Assembly: GCA_025201845.1 (NCBI GenBank)
Contig: MU603941.1
Coordinates: 20,312 to 84,311, forward strand
Source: Martensiomyces pterosporus
Taxonomy: Eukaryota; Kickxellomycota; Kickxellomycetes; Kickxellales; Kickxellaceae
Direction: 5' to 3'
DNA: 64,000 bases
Positions 52,741 to 63,242 of this stretch are shown here, piece after piece. A program made the position numbers and the translations under genes. Numbering within the stretch: the stretch's first letter is position 1; each line of letters opens with the position of its first letter. The notes beneath the pieces were generated by a model. That model was not told the DNA's origin and did not search any database. It saw only the letters and a program-made list of their open reading frames with translations.

Positions 52741-54159
52741 TTACGAAAGGGCAGGGGCGCCAGTAGCGGGTGGTGTGAAGTGAAGAGCTCTGGAGTAGAA
52801 GCCGCTCAGTCTGTTTGTTGTGATTGCCTGCTGGGGCACAGCAATCGACGAGTCCGAGAGATCAAGCTCGCCGCCTGCGGCAATGCATGAATACGTCGGC
52901 GGGGGGATGTCGCCGCATGACCTGTATCCCTGGAGCGCCAGCGGGCACTCGGCATCCGGTGCAGAGCCGTCAGAGGCCAGCGACATGGTGCTACTGTTCG
53001 CTGCACCCGCCAAGGAAGCGTGCCGCAGTGTGGGGTCACTGTCGGCGTGCTCCAGGGGGGAGGTCTTCACAGAGGATTCGATGAGCTCGTCCATGCCCGC
53101 GTCCTCGTATCTGGGCAGGTCCACGCACTTGAGCGAGAAGCGTGGCAAGACAAAGACGGGCGTAGCCAGGCGCAGGTTGTGCACCGCGCCCAGCTCATCC
53201 GTGATGGACACAAAGAAGATCAGGTCGTGGCCAATGCGAATCTGTCCACGGCGAATGTCATACTGTATGCCTGTGTACGCCTCAGGCACGCTAAGGCACC
53301 GCGAGGCTGAAATTTCATGCTGGATAGGCAATCCCGACGCAGACGCTCTGTTGTCGCCTCCAAACAAATCGGCAAGCCCATCCAACTCCTCCCCAGCCGT
53401 CCGGTACTCCCCTCTGGCGGCCTGGCATTGGGGCATGTCGATTGACGTGCCCGCAATGATGTTGGATGTGGTGAGTGCATGTGGCATGCCAAAGATATCA
53501 ACGTCGTTAATGACCTTCTCCACAATCTGGAACCCAGCACGCAGCAGCGAGATTCCCTTTTCCAGCGGACGGATGATTCCGCGCACCGACATGGACTGCC
53601 GGTCGCTGACAACCCGCGATTGCGTGACGAGCGTGAGCTCCAGCCGCTCCCGCCATGCTGCGCTCTCCTCCACGCCCTCGCTGACCATCGTGGCCCACTG
53701 CGAATCAATCGAGGGCGCGCGCTTGATTGCGATGGCAGATGTCCTCGACTGCAAGAGCGACGAGAACGTGCTGGGTGTGCGTGCCTCGGCAATGAGCTCG
53801 TAGGCGATGTAGTTGTCCCTCGTATAGACGGTCTCGGCCATGGAGCCCGGCACGGGGATGGAGAAGCGCCATTCGTGCGAGCTGTTGCCATTAATTGTGT
53901 GTAGGATCTGGTGCGCAGTCTTGCTGTCCTCTACAAGCTGGGCCCGCAGGTCGGTGTGTGGTGTGATGCAATGCATGGACTGGAAAAGCCGCCGTTTCTG
54001 TGGACGCAGGGTCACCGTGAGCGACTTCACCTGGGAAGCGTATTTGGCGGAGATGACCACCCGGCCTGTGATGAACGAACCAGCGGCTTCGCTGGGTCCG
54101 CCGTAGAGGATGACTTCGGGCGAGTCGGGGAGCAGGCTGATTGATGCGCTGGAAACCAT
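52741..54159 (-). CDS. Arrestin-like protein 4 (PPxY motif)
   Basis: A 472-residue intronless paralogue, the longest of the four. The ATG at 54159 gives MVSSASISLLPDSPEVILYGG, matching the paralogues; the frame upstream is leader. It shares LFQSMHCITPHTDLR-type strands with gene 3, the middle VRGIIRPLEKGISLLRAGFQ and IQYDIRRGQIRIGHDLIFF. The tail (from about residue 365) is Ser-rich, carries DLPRYEDAGMDELIESS and a PPTY motif (in IPPPTYSCI). The usual arrestin-fold two-lobe layout is expected. Predicted function is ligase recruitment to cargo transporters; no cargo can be named. It lies far from gene 1, so the copies are dispersed, not tandem. Confidence 0.83.
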   Translation of the reverse strand: MVSSASISLLPDSPEVILYGGPSEAAGSFITGRVVISAKYASQVKSLTVTLRPQKRRLFQSMHCITPHTDLRAQLVEDSKTAHQILHTINGNSSHEWRFSIPVPGSMAETVYTRDNYIAYELIAEARTPSTFSSLLQSRTSAIAIKRAPSIDSQWATMVSEGVEESAAWRERLELTLVTQSRVVSDRQSMSVRGIIRPLEKGISLLRAGFQIVEKVINDVDIFGMPHALTTSNIIAGTSIDMPQCQAARGEYRTAGEELDGLADLFGGDNRASASGLPIQHEISASRCLSVPEAYTGIQYDIRRGQIRIGHDLIFFVSITDELGAVHNLRLATPVFVLPRFSLKCVDLPRYEDAGMDELIESSVKTSPLEHADSDPTLRHASLAGAANSSTMSLASDGSAPDAECPLALQGYRSCGDIPPPTYSCIAAGGELDLSDSSIAVPQQAITTNRLSGFYSRALHFTPPATGAPALS

Positions 54160-55320
54160 TGGTGTCGTTTTCAAAAGAAAGAAGCAGCAAGCAGTGAAAG
54201 GCGTAACAAGCAAGGGTAGGGATGGGGTTGGCAAATGCAGGTAAGGAACTAAAGGCGCGGCGGAGATGATAAATAAGGCGTCAGGATGCCAAGTGTGAAT
54301 GGCGCGCGAGTGGTAAAGGTGCAAGGTGCAAAGTGCAAGGGAGGAATGCGGGACAAATATATGCAAGTGCAGAAAGTGATGGTTACATAGAGCAGTGGAG
54401 TGTGAGGATGAGAAGTGAGGTGAAACAAGAATGCTGGGTTCTTCGCGAGGGCTGGGTCCACAAAGGTGCTCTTTATGTGCAGTGCTAAAGGGCGAGAGAC
54501 GCTGTGCTACTTGGACAGCACGGGCACTCCAATCTTTTGCATGTGCATGGACGCGGCTTGGGAGGGGGAGAGGCCCTGGCTTGCTCGCAGTTGCCTCCTT
54601 TTCAGCCTCCGTTGGGTGATGCTGAGAGAAGGGATCCGATTTTGCGCGGATCCTCTCGTCTTTCTGCAGCCAGCTTGTTTGCTTTGTGCCATGGGATACC
54701 AGATGGTGGATTTGCTGAAGCACAAATAATTCACGCATTTCCCCTGTTCTTATTTTAGGATGCAAACAAATGCCATCAGCGATGCACTGCAATGCTTTGC
54801 CTACCAGGCAGCAACAGCGATTTGCACCAATCTCTTTTTAGCACACAAAGAATGAAGGTTGCAAATTTAGAAGGGCCAAGACATCTCCGACGAGTGCCTA
54901 AAGAACGCCAGCCGGGAGCCTGTTCTGTCTTGGAAAGCAGGGCTGGCCATGCAGTTTAGTCTGACACATCGGCTATGTGCGCTGGCAGTAGATCTTCTGT
55001 CCATGATCTGTTGCAGCCCGGAGGCCCTTTCCCAGCAGAAACCTGTCCCAAGCCCCTCCACGCCTCCACTCGTTGCCGCCATTCATGCTCGAGGCAGGCG
55101 CGGTTGCGAGCTTGCTGGGCGGCAGCAGCAACACGGTAAACGCGCGCATCCAGCTTCGCAGCAAGATCGGGACTGGTTGGCGCCAAAAAAGCTCTTTCCG
55201 ATGGCAGCGTCGGTTGCCTTGGCTGCGTTTGGACGCATGCGGAATGTGTGCCCGGGTCTTGAACGGACGCTGAGAGGCAAATGGCAACGCGTCGCTTCTG
55301 GACAGAGAAGCTGCAGCGGC
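54160..55320. other. Promoter side of arrestin-like gene 4; no gene seen
   Basis: About 1.2 kb. Frames on both strands here lack domains. The 3' exon of the Zn2Cys6 gene begins at 55321. Confidence 0.5.
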
Positions 55321-56242
55321 TCACAGCAAGTGCCTGCTGTACTCTTGGAGAACAACACCTACATTTTCGAGGTAAGCAAAATGAACACAAGGGGCAGGCG
55401 GAGCAATGCACTTTGAGCAGCAGAATGCAAGATGCAAACACCCGACGCATGCCTTGTGTCAGTTGGCACCCGAGTTCCTTGTCAAACGGAGAACCAGGCA
55501 TGTGCGCCACCCCGCTCCACACAGACATGGCCATTTAGGATAAAAAGAACTCACCCAGTGCCAGCAGCGCGCTCCCGCTCATGCTCTCGTTAAGCGACTG
55601 TAGCTCCGTCGAGCCGCTCGCCTCCTCCCCCACAACAGCCTTGTTGATGCAGCCCAGCAGCTCCGACGACGGCAGCGGCAGGGGACTTGCCATCTCATCG
55701 GCCTCTTCAGAACACCGCTCAATAGCCGCCTTCAATGGCCCAGACAGCAGCTTGGCTAGCCTGTCATTATCTGCCTTTCGTCTCAGCGGGTTCTCTGTGA
55801 TATTGCGCATATCTTCTGACACATGCACTCTAGGCTGCTCGCTCAAAAACTCCCTGGCTGCCGCGCCCATCCGCGTCCACAGCCTAGACTGCCTTTGCGC
55901 CATCGGCAGGCGCGTGAAGTTGCCAAAGCTTGCGTGCCGCGGAAAATTGCCAAACAGCCTGTCGTTCCCGGTCAAGGGGAAGAACATGCAGTGCACAGAG
56001 GCCCGTTTACATGTGTCGCACTGCGGCCATGTGTGGTTGCACTTTGCATTGAGCAATCGGCACCGAACGCATCTGCTCCTTGTCTTGCGCTCGCCCAGGC
56101 GCGTGGTCGATGTGCCCGCATCGCGCTCCAATGGCTGCTCATTAGCTGCTGCCAGCGCACGCTCCTCCTCTGCAGCCCCATCCACACGCGGGCGCTTCGA
56201 TGCCCCCAGCTCTTTACCCGATCGCCGTTTCTTTTGTGACAT
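55321..56242 (-). CDS. Zn2Cys6 (binuclear zinc cluster) transcription regulator
   Basis: A 241-residue protein from exon 56242-55555 and a proposed short last exon 55358-55321, over a 196-bp intron (GTGAGT donor, AATGTAG acceptor). The splice continues the final helix as ALLALG-VVLQEYSRHLL and then TGA; without it the frame ends six residues after the donor, in FFLS. The cluster (about residues 57-85) has the exact spacing C-x2-C-x6-C-x6-C-x2-C-x6-C: RCVRCRLLNAKCNHTWPQC, then DTCKRASVHC. A basic N-terminal tail (KKRRSGKELGASKRPR) is probably nuclear localisation. A conserved-looking segment (NDRLFGNFPR) follows. There is no long fungal-specific middle homology region, so it is shorter than most regulators of this family. 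Target genes unknown. Confidence 0.8.
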
Positions 56243-56828
56243 TGTAAAACGCAAGTAGCGGAGCTAGTGCAGCATCTTGAAGGCCATGGCCATTATCGCC
56301 GCCACAACATGCCAGACATGCAGTGCACCTGCGCAGTTATGGGAACATGCCAGATCCGCCTGCTCTGGTTCCTGGTGTAGAAACGCCAGATGCAGTTTGT
56401 GTGTGGCGCAATTGGGGAGCTGGCAGCTGTGGAATTGCCACTCAGGCCCAGGAAACGCCACACGCGGCAGACCGAACCACACAACAAAAGCGCAAACGCG
56501 AGCATTACGTAGATCATGACGATTATTACGTAGCCAGGCATCTGCTGCAGCACACCAGAGGCCCTCTAATTGGCACTCATAGTCGAGGCCTTGACCTCTC
56601 TTTCCCCAAAACAGCATCCCAACCCTTACCCCAATACGCATGAGGCGAGGGTGGAGATAGCGACGGAGCGCGGATCTAGAGCTGCTGGGAGAGGGACGCA
56701 AGAAAAGTTTGCAGCTGGGCAGAGCCATGGCATTGAACGCGTAACACATTGTGTATTAGGCAGCAAAAAAAAGCATGGAGCTATGCGACTAAGAGAGATC
56801 TCTTGAAGAACGCCATGGAGGACGCCGC
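56243..56828. other. Spacer between Zn2Cys6 gene and FKBP12
   Basis: 586 bp, promoter side of the Zn2Cys6 gene and 3' side of FKBP12. No gene is supported. Confidence 0.6.
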
Positions 56829-57155
56829 TTAGTTGATGCGGATGAGCTCAACATCGAAGATGAGCTGGGCGTTGCCGGGGATGACGCCAGGGACGCCACG
56901 AGCGCCGTAGCCGTAGTCGGGGGTGATGGTGAGCTTGGCGCGCTCGCCAACGCTCATCTGGGGGACACCCTCGTCCCAGCCCTTGATGAGCTGGCCAACG
57001 CCGATGTTGCAGACGAAAGGCTTGTTGCGGTCGCGGGAAGAGTCAAACTTGGCGCCGTCCTCCAGGGTGCCGGTGTAGTGCATGGTCACGCTGTCGCCGG
57101 GCTTGGGGAAGGTCTTGCCGTCGCCGGGAGTGATGATTTCGCGAGTGACACCCAT
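56829..57155 (-). CDS. FPR1: FKBP12 peptidyl-prolyl isomerase (rapamycin/FK506 receptor)
   Basis: A 108-residue intronless FKBP with the family's exact length. The ligand and active-site residues are in place: Y27, F37, D38, F47, I57, W60 and Y83, in [38 protein letters not shown] and PDYGYGARG. Position 56 is Leu where human FKBP12 has Val55, a mild change. It catalyses cis-trans prolyl isomerisation and, when drug-bound, inhibits TORC1 or calcineurin. Cytosolic. Divergent from the SPO7 gene. Confidence 0.97.
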   Translation of the reverse strand: MGVTREIITPGDGKTFPKPGDSVTMHYTGTLEDGAKFDSSRDRNKPFVCNIGVGQLIKGWDEGVPQMSVGERAKLTITPDYGYGARGVPGVIPGNAQLIFDVELIRIN

Positions 57156-57664
57156 TGCTGGTAGTATGATATCTGAGCGTAAAAAGTAGCGATAAACTGA
57201 AGGTTGCGGAGGAGAAGGGCGCTTGGCTCAAGGCAAGCGCTACAGACCTAGGCCAGCCAACCCGGTAAGCAAGTTTGTCGCACGTTGGCCTGAGCGGCTC
57301 GCTCACTCGGCCCGGCTGCTTGAGCCCCCTTCTCAGTCAAGCCATCATCACGTGTCGGTTTCCTCTTGGCCGAGTAGCACTTGGCGCTCTCCTTTCCCGC
57401 ATAGCTGCCCCTCCGCCTCCGACGCTTCGTTTCTCCTCGGTTCACGCTGCAGCATATACGTTTTCCCCTTCATACTCGCTCAGACCTTGCCTTCAGCCAT
57501 TACCCACTTCCAGCACGGCGCAGCAATGCCAGCAAGGAGCTAGGGCGCAACGAGCATAGAGCCTTATTCCACACACATTCCGCCTTGTACTACTTCTAAC
57601 CGCAGCCTATTTTTGTAATAGAAAAGCAGCCTTGGCCGTCATTCAGCCGCATAGCACACGCACG
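57156..57664. other. Divergent promoter of FKBP12 and SPO7
   Basis: 509 bp head to head; no gene; CT-rich toward both genes. Confidence 0.65.
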
Positions 57665-57771
57665 ATGAGAAAGTCGCCCATCACCTCGATAGAGACCGAG
57701 CGCACTGCACACAGCTCCATGCACTCCTCGGCATACACGGCCACCACAGCAGCTATTGGCGCCAGCAGACT

Positions 57772-57807
<36 letters not shown>

Positions 57808-59231
57808 GTCACCAGGAACAAATGCGCAGACGCTTTTGTCGCCCGCAGAGCTAACCTCCATGTATGCGCGGCAGTTCGCCGCAACAAAAACAGCAGCACC
57901 CACCATATACCAGGCCGCCGCTGCTGCGTCAGCACTGACCGCACAGCAGACCTACACCCACGGACTAACGGTGCTGCGGTGTGCGCGGTCGAGGGCCCCC
58001 GTTGATCCACACGTTTACCGCGACTGGCTGATATTTGAGGAGAGACTGAAGCAGAGCTACAGGAGGCTCCAGAAGAAGAAGCGCAGCTATCTGGGTAAGT
58101 CGCGCAGCCTCACAAGAGAGCACTTTTTGTCGGCCTCCTCGCGGGGATACTGTCCAGAATAGCGTCAAATATGCATGCGCGGTTGACATTGCAGCTGATA
58201 TCCCGTCCATATGCCTCCTCCTCTCTCGATTCTTCATGCGGATAGCACAGATCATTGCATTCGGCATTCTTGTACTTTACTTTGCATGGTTTGGATTCTT
58301 TGGCACAAAAACATACCGCTTCACGTGCAAGCTGCTGAGCGCCGGGTCGGCGTACTGCATCTACCTCATTGCCACGAACAGAAAGTTCCTGCAGTCTGTA
58401 AAATACCCGGCACAATGCAACCGCGTCTTGCACCAATTCCGAATGCGGTTCGAAGCAAACCCACTCCAGTCGTCCAGATCACTCCTCGCTGCACCGACTG
58501 TCCCGAGCACTGCGACTTCCTCGGGCGCTACCCATGACGAGGGGAGTAATGTGGCAGGCAGCGATGGCGGCGGAATGGCCGGCACGGCAGCGAAGCCACC
58601 GAGCTTTTTGGCGGAAGCGCAGCTGGCGTTCTTCCCCACCGTCCCACAGCAGCTGAGGGACGGGTACTTGGAGTTCAAGGCCACGTATTACCGCAAGCGC
58701 GATGCGGCCAAGAGGCGCCAGCAGGAGAGGCTGAGGAGAGAGAAGCAGCGCAAAAACTCGACCAGCATGGCGAGCTTTAAAACCAACGAGCGCAAGCCTA
58801 AGCGCCGCTCGCACCACCAGATCTACAGCCAGGCAGGCGGTGTCAGTCAAAGCAGCGAGGCAGGCAGTGGTGGCAGCTTGCCGGCGAGTCTGGCTGCTGC
58901 CGGCGGTGGCGGTGGTGCGGCGGCAGCGGGTCCCTTGCTGGCGGGGATTGAGAGTGCTACGGACGATGGATCGACGACTAGCTCCTCGGTCGTTTCTCGC
59001 GGCCCTGGTAGTGGGGCGGGCAGAAGAATGAACTCTAGATTGATATACGCGCTGCCCGAGCATTTGTCCAACTCGGAGAGCGACGCCCAGGATGATGTCA
59101 TGCCCTTGAGCAGACATGCGCAGCAGGCAGCAGGCAGCATTAATGCCATGCTCTCTCCCAATGCGCCCTCTGCTGCCCCTGCTCACCCTGCGGTCTACTG
59201 GTCAAAGGACTATAGCCGCGATCGCAGCTAG
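57665..59231 (+). CDS. SPO7: SPO7-like regulatory subunit of the NEM1-SPO7 phosphatase
   Basis: Two exons, 57665-58094 and 58195-59231, over a 100-bp intron (GTAAGT donor, GCAG acceptor); 488 residues. The splice falls in KKKRSYL-ADIPSI. The conserved SPO7 core is VYRDWLIFEERLKQSYRRLQ followed by two hydrophobic segments (IIAFGILVLYFAWFGFFG and the shorter LLSAGSAYCIYLIA), the two transmembrane parts expected in the ER/nuclear envelope. The N-terminal region has Gln11 from pure CAG, the C-terminal half is long and disordered (Ser/Gly/Ala-rich). Yeast Spo7 is 259 residues. With Nem1 it activates Pah1 lipin, coupling lipid synthesis to membrane growth. The ATG at 57665 gives MRKSPITSIETE. Confidence 0.88.
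57773..57805. repeat. (CAG)11 encoding polyglutamine
   Basis: Eleven pure CAG units within the SPO7 reading frame, N-terminal to the conserved core. Confidence 0.95.
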
Positions 59232-59515
59232 AGCCCCGCTGCTGCACCCACTGCAGATGCAAGCTGGGCGGCATGGCGCCTTGCCTGCTAATTTTCTACT
59301 CACTCACACGCTTCGCCCCACCCCTTCCCTCTCCCTCTTTCCCCCTTTCCTTCCTTCGCCTTTCCAAATGCACCGCCGCTCTTGCAGCACAGCACCCCGG
59401 TGACGCCGCAGCTATGGTAGAGAGAAGTTATGATCAAGAAAAAAAAGAAAACAGCACAATGTCGAAAATCAGGTGTCTAGAAACAGTGGAAACAGCAGCG
59501 ACCTCTGGCCACCGC

Positions 59516-62500
59516 CTACCAGTGCATGACCTCCACGCGGTAGCGCTCAAGCTTCTGCACGCGCTCCCAGTATGTGCCCGCAGAACCAGTGCCCTGCGCA
59601 ACCTTAGCGTTGGGGTGAGCGTTATTCTCAAGACGCTCCGCCTGCGATCTAGTCATTCCATTGAGCAGGACCACCTCATCCAGACCCAGCTCGCGCTTCT
59701 GCTGAGCAAGATCGCTGGCCGCCCTTTCCTCCTGCTGCTTCTCCCAGGCCAAGTTGAAGGGAATGAGGCCGATGCGGAGCAGCTTGAGCTGGTCGGATAT
59801 CCACAAGGCCTTGTTGGATGCCTTTGTGAGTTCGCCAATAAGCTCGTGGAGGTCTGGAGAGAGCATGATGTTCGAGATGTGGGCGTCCAGCAGGAGCGAG
59901 ACCAGGTCAACAACCCTGTCCAGCTCGGGAGCACCAAGGAGCTCGCTGGGCAACACGAGGGCCGGCGCCCAGTCTCTGGTAAGCTCGCGAACAAGAGAGG
60001 TGGCGCTGGGCTTCTTGGTCTCCGCGCTCTCGCGGGGGATCTTGAACAGAGTCAGCGAGGAGTCCACGGCGGGGACGCCGTCAAGCGACCGCGTCTTGTT
60101 CCGGCCTGCCTCCGCAATAGTCTCCCTAATGGGGCCCGCGATATCTGCCTCTTCCTCGGCGGCGTCGTCAGCAAATCCATGGGTGCGTGCAATGGTGGCA
60201 GCAGAGACAAAGCGGGCACTGGCGGCCAGCTCCACGTTGGCGCCCAATGCCGACCAGCTCTGGAGCCAGATGATCAGCAGACGAATGATGCACGAGACGT
60301 GAGTGAGGGGGAGCTGCGAGAGCGCCAGCCGCAGAACGTCGTCGTTTCCTGCAATGTTGGCGATCGCCGACACAGTTCTGGAGACGTCCTCGGCAACCCG
60401 CTTAACATCATCGTCCATTTCGCGATCGGCCTCGGGTGACAGATCAAACAGGCGGTCGACATAGGCGTCGTAGTGAGAAAGCTGGAACCTCAGTGCCTCA
60501 ACCGCCTGCTTCTCGGGCAAGTCGGGGCAGCGGCGGAGAGCCACGCCGACCAGACCCCACGCCGGGTCGCTGGTCAGGACAAGGCTCCTCTTGCGATCGA
60601 CACGAGCGATCAAGTGAGGCAAAAGCCCCGGTGCAGGCGCATGCGAGTTTGCCAGACCGCAGTTGGCAAGCATAAACTCGATTACACGAGGAGCGAAAAG
60701 CGGGAGCTGGGATGTGCGAGAGACACCCAGGGGCTCGGCAAAGCATCTGCGCATAACAGTGGTCATCAAATGAGCGCTGATCCACATGGGGTTGTCATCG
60801 CTGATCCGGGTCTCAGGCGCAATGCTGACGCCAACGTGGTCCATGAAGAGCTTGGTGTACTGGTCGCTATCCACAGCGTCCGACACATCGGCAAGCTTGA
60901 GCAGAACCTCGTTTTCCTGCTGCTGGGTGGCTGCACGCCGCTTGCTGATCTTCAAAAACGTCTCTGCCGACGCCTTCTTTCCAATACCCTCGGAGGCAGG
61001 GGCAGTGCCGTCAACAATGGCTTCCCAGCCACTACGCAGAACGCCGAGCCCTTGCTCTTGCTCCTCGTGGAGCAGGATGTTTGACGAGTGAATGACATTG
61101 GGTGTGCTGGTCTGCTCATCGGGGTCGACGTAGTATTTGGGGTTGTTCTGCAGACGCAGCGATGCCAGAAGCGTGACTGGCGGGAGGAAGGTCGATGTGA
61201 CAAAGGTCTCCACGCTCCAGGCAACGCTCGAGTTGGCTGCCGCCTGCGACTTTTTGCCCTTCTTTGCCGTGCTTGCGCTGGCAACCTTGGTGTCGCTGTC
61301 AAACGCCGAGTGGGGCATGTCGGTGTGCGCAACAGTAACAGCAACCGAGATCTGGTCGCTCGACGTGCCACTCTGGTTCAGCCGCGGGTTAAGCGTCTGT
61401 ACCTGGTACACCAAGCGAGGCGAATGCGAGCCAGCAGCTCTAGATTGGAGATACTGAGGCGAGACGGCCAGCGGCTTCTCCGCATGAAGGCATCCGTACT
61501 GGAGGTCCCAGAGTGTCAAAACACTCTCGTGCGTGGCCTTGCTAGCATGCGAAACAACGCTATGGGTACCAGCAATAACCACGTATTTCTCAGTCAGCGC
61601 TGCCAGGGCCAGCTGTGACAGGGGCAGCATGCCGGGTGCCTGCAAATTGTTCTGGCGAGACTCCCTTCCGCGAGGCATAAACCCGCGCAGGGCCACTTCC
61701 TTCGACCGCTCGAGCAAAACCGGGTCGTCGAGAGCAGAGCTGCCGACAGTCAAGCTCAGCTGCGAAAGCACGCCTGTTTCGCTAAGCAAGGCCAGTGTGC
61801 CAGTGTCTGCATCAAATGCGCAGGTCAACGGCTGCGCGTGCAAGTAAGTGGGGTTGATCCTAGTGGTTCCCACCTCAGCAATGTTTGCCTCTGCGCCGTC
61901 AATGACCAAGAGCGACACGTAGTATGCCTCTGTGCCGGCGATCTCTGGATCGGGCGTGGAAACCAGCGTGATGGCCAGACGGTAGTCGCCGCCCATCCAC
62001 TCGGCGACCTGGCGCGAATCGAGGTACGAGCGCATGCTCAGCGACACGTCCACCAGCTGGCACCATAGGGTGCGTGCCTTACCGGGGGCAGGCGCACTCA
62101 GACTGAACGCCTTGGCAAGGTCCTGAGCAGCCAGTGTGAGCGACCCATCGGTGTGTATGGTTACGATGTGGCCAGCGGCAGTGGCAGCAGGCTCGATCGC
62201 GAAAACGGGCGCTGTGTACCTGGCCTCGATTTTGTCTTCCAAGCCGACACTCTCAATGCCCTTGTCGGTCCACCGCCACACAACGGCGCCCTGATCCTTG
62301 GTGCTGATCCCTTCGCCCGAGCTCAGCGCCACGTAAACATACGAATCAAGCGCCTTGCCCTCTTCGTCAGCTCTCCTAAAGTACTTGGCTGGACAAGCAA
62401 AGCGGACGCTGGGTGGGAACGGCCATGACCGGAGGCACTTGCTGTCTGAAGTCGTGTAAATCTGGATGCCCTCGCCCTGAGCAGTCACCAGAACCTGGTC

Positions 62501-62644
62501 GCTGCCGGTAGTTTCGCTCTGTGCGCCAGTGTTTGAGCGATATAGCGAATTGATTGGGCTTACAGCCGCTGGGAACAGCGTGCTGTCGGTTGTCGCAGTG
62601 AACCTTGCTAGCTCAGCGGGGTCGTCGATGAACGCACTACCCAT
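59516..62644 (-). CDS. NOL11/Utp8-type U3 small-subunit-processome protein
   Basis: A 1042-residue intronless protein. The ATG at 62644 (MGSAFIDDP) is preferred. The N-terminal half is a WD-like beta-propeller: DQVLVTAQGEGIQIYT, SDSKCLRSWPF and LTLWDLQYGC resemble human NOL11 in the same order. The C-terminal half is helical: RRCPDLPEKQAVEALR matches the FPDIP region of NOL11 and VVDLVSLLLDAHISNIMLSP matches its C-terminal CLLLDA segment. It ends in a Tyr/Arg-rich helix (YWERVQKLERYRVEVMHW). NOL11 and yeast Utp8 are t-UTP components that promote rDNA transcription and early pre-18S processing in the nucleolus. The alternative, another nucleolar propeller protein, is less likely. The whole frame is open with no intron. 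Confidence 0.68.
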   Translation of the reverse strand: MGSAFIDDPAELARFTATTDSTLFPAAVSPINSLYRSNTGAQSETTGSDQVLVTAQGEGIQIYTTSDSKCLRSWPFPPSVRFACPAKYFRRADEEGKALDSYVYVALSSGEGISTKDQGAVVWRWTDKGIESVGLEDKIEARYTAPVFAIEPAATAAGHIVTIHTDGSLTLAAQDLAKAFSLSAPAPGKARTLWCQLVDVSLSMRSYLDSRQVAEWMGGDYRLAITLVSTPDPEIAGTEAYYVSLLVIDGAEANIAEVGTTRINPTYLHAQPLTCAFDADTGTLALLSETGVLSQLSLTVGSSALDDPVLLERSKEVALRGFMPRGRESRQNNLQAPGMLPLSQLALAALTEKYVVIAGTHSVVSHASKATHESVLTLWDLQYGCLHAEKPLAVSPQYLQSRAAGSHSPRLVYQVQTLNPRLNQSGTSSDQISVAVTVAHTDMPHSAFDSDTKVASASTAKKGKKSQAAANSSVAWSVETFVTSTFLPPVTLLASLRLQNNPKYYVDPDEQTSTPNVIHSSNILLHEEQEQGLGVLRSGWEAIVDGTAPASEGIGKKASAETFLKISKRRAATQQQENEVLLKLADVSDAVDSDQYTKLFMDHVGVSIAPETRISDDNPMWISAHLMTTVMRRCFAEPLGVSRTSQLPLFAPRVIEFMLANCGLANSHAPAPGLLPHLIARVDRKRSLVLTSDPAWGLVGVALRRCPDLPEKQAVEALRFQLSHYDAYVDRLFDLSPEADREMDDDVKRVAEDVSRTVSAIANIAGNDDVLRLALSQLPLTHVSCIIRLLIIWLQSWSALGANVELAASARFVSAATIARTHGFADDAAEEEADIAGPIRETIAEAGRNKTRSLDGVPAVDSSLTLFKIPRESAETKKPSATSLVRELTRDWAPALVLPSELLGAPELDRVVDLVSLLLDAHISNIMLSPDLHELIGELTKASNKALWISDQLKLLRIGLIPFNLAWEKQQEERAASDLAQQKRELGLDEVVLLNGMTRSQAERLENNAHPNAKVAQGTGSAGTYWERVQKLERYRVEVMHW

Positions 62645-63242
62645 CGTTCCTATGTATCTCCCACTGGGGTCTTTTCGCGTAGACAAAGAGCGAAGCAATA
62701 ATGGCGGCGTTGGAGACAGGCGCCAATAGCGAGTGTGTATGTGCGTGCTGTGGTGTCGTGTGGACAGACAGAGCAGACAAAGACAGAATGCAACGAAAAG
62801 AGCAGAGCAGGGAGAGGAGGCAATGGCAGCTGTTGTCTGCATGTGCTCTCCGTGCTGCCAATTTCAGTTTTTCCTGCCAGCGACAGCCAGAAAAGCAAAT
62901 TTTCTTGCTCTGGGCAGATCAAATAGATCCTAATCGCTGGCTAATCGCATGCAGCGAGTAATTTTGGGGGGCAGATGCTGTTGGGCCGCCTCGGCTTGAG
63001 TGCACCCAGCGCATCACAAGCAGGCAGCAATCAGGATTTCAGGTGACCCCTATTGAGCGACGGACGGACAGCACGGAGAAAGGCCGTGGTTTCCCTGCCT
63101 CGGACCCCACTGCGCGCCGGGATAGTGGAGGAGCAGCCCATGCTTGATGTGCTCTGTTCAGTGCTGCCTACTCTGCTCCTGAATACACACGTCTATTCAG
63201 CGCTTTCCCTTTTCCCTGTTCCAATTTGTCAAAAAGCTAGAA
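62645..63242. other. Divergent promoter of NOL11-like gene and LCB3-like gene
   Basis: 598 bp head to head; no gene is seen. Confidence 0.6.
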
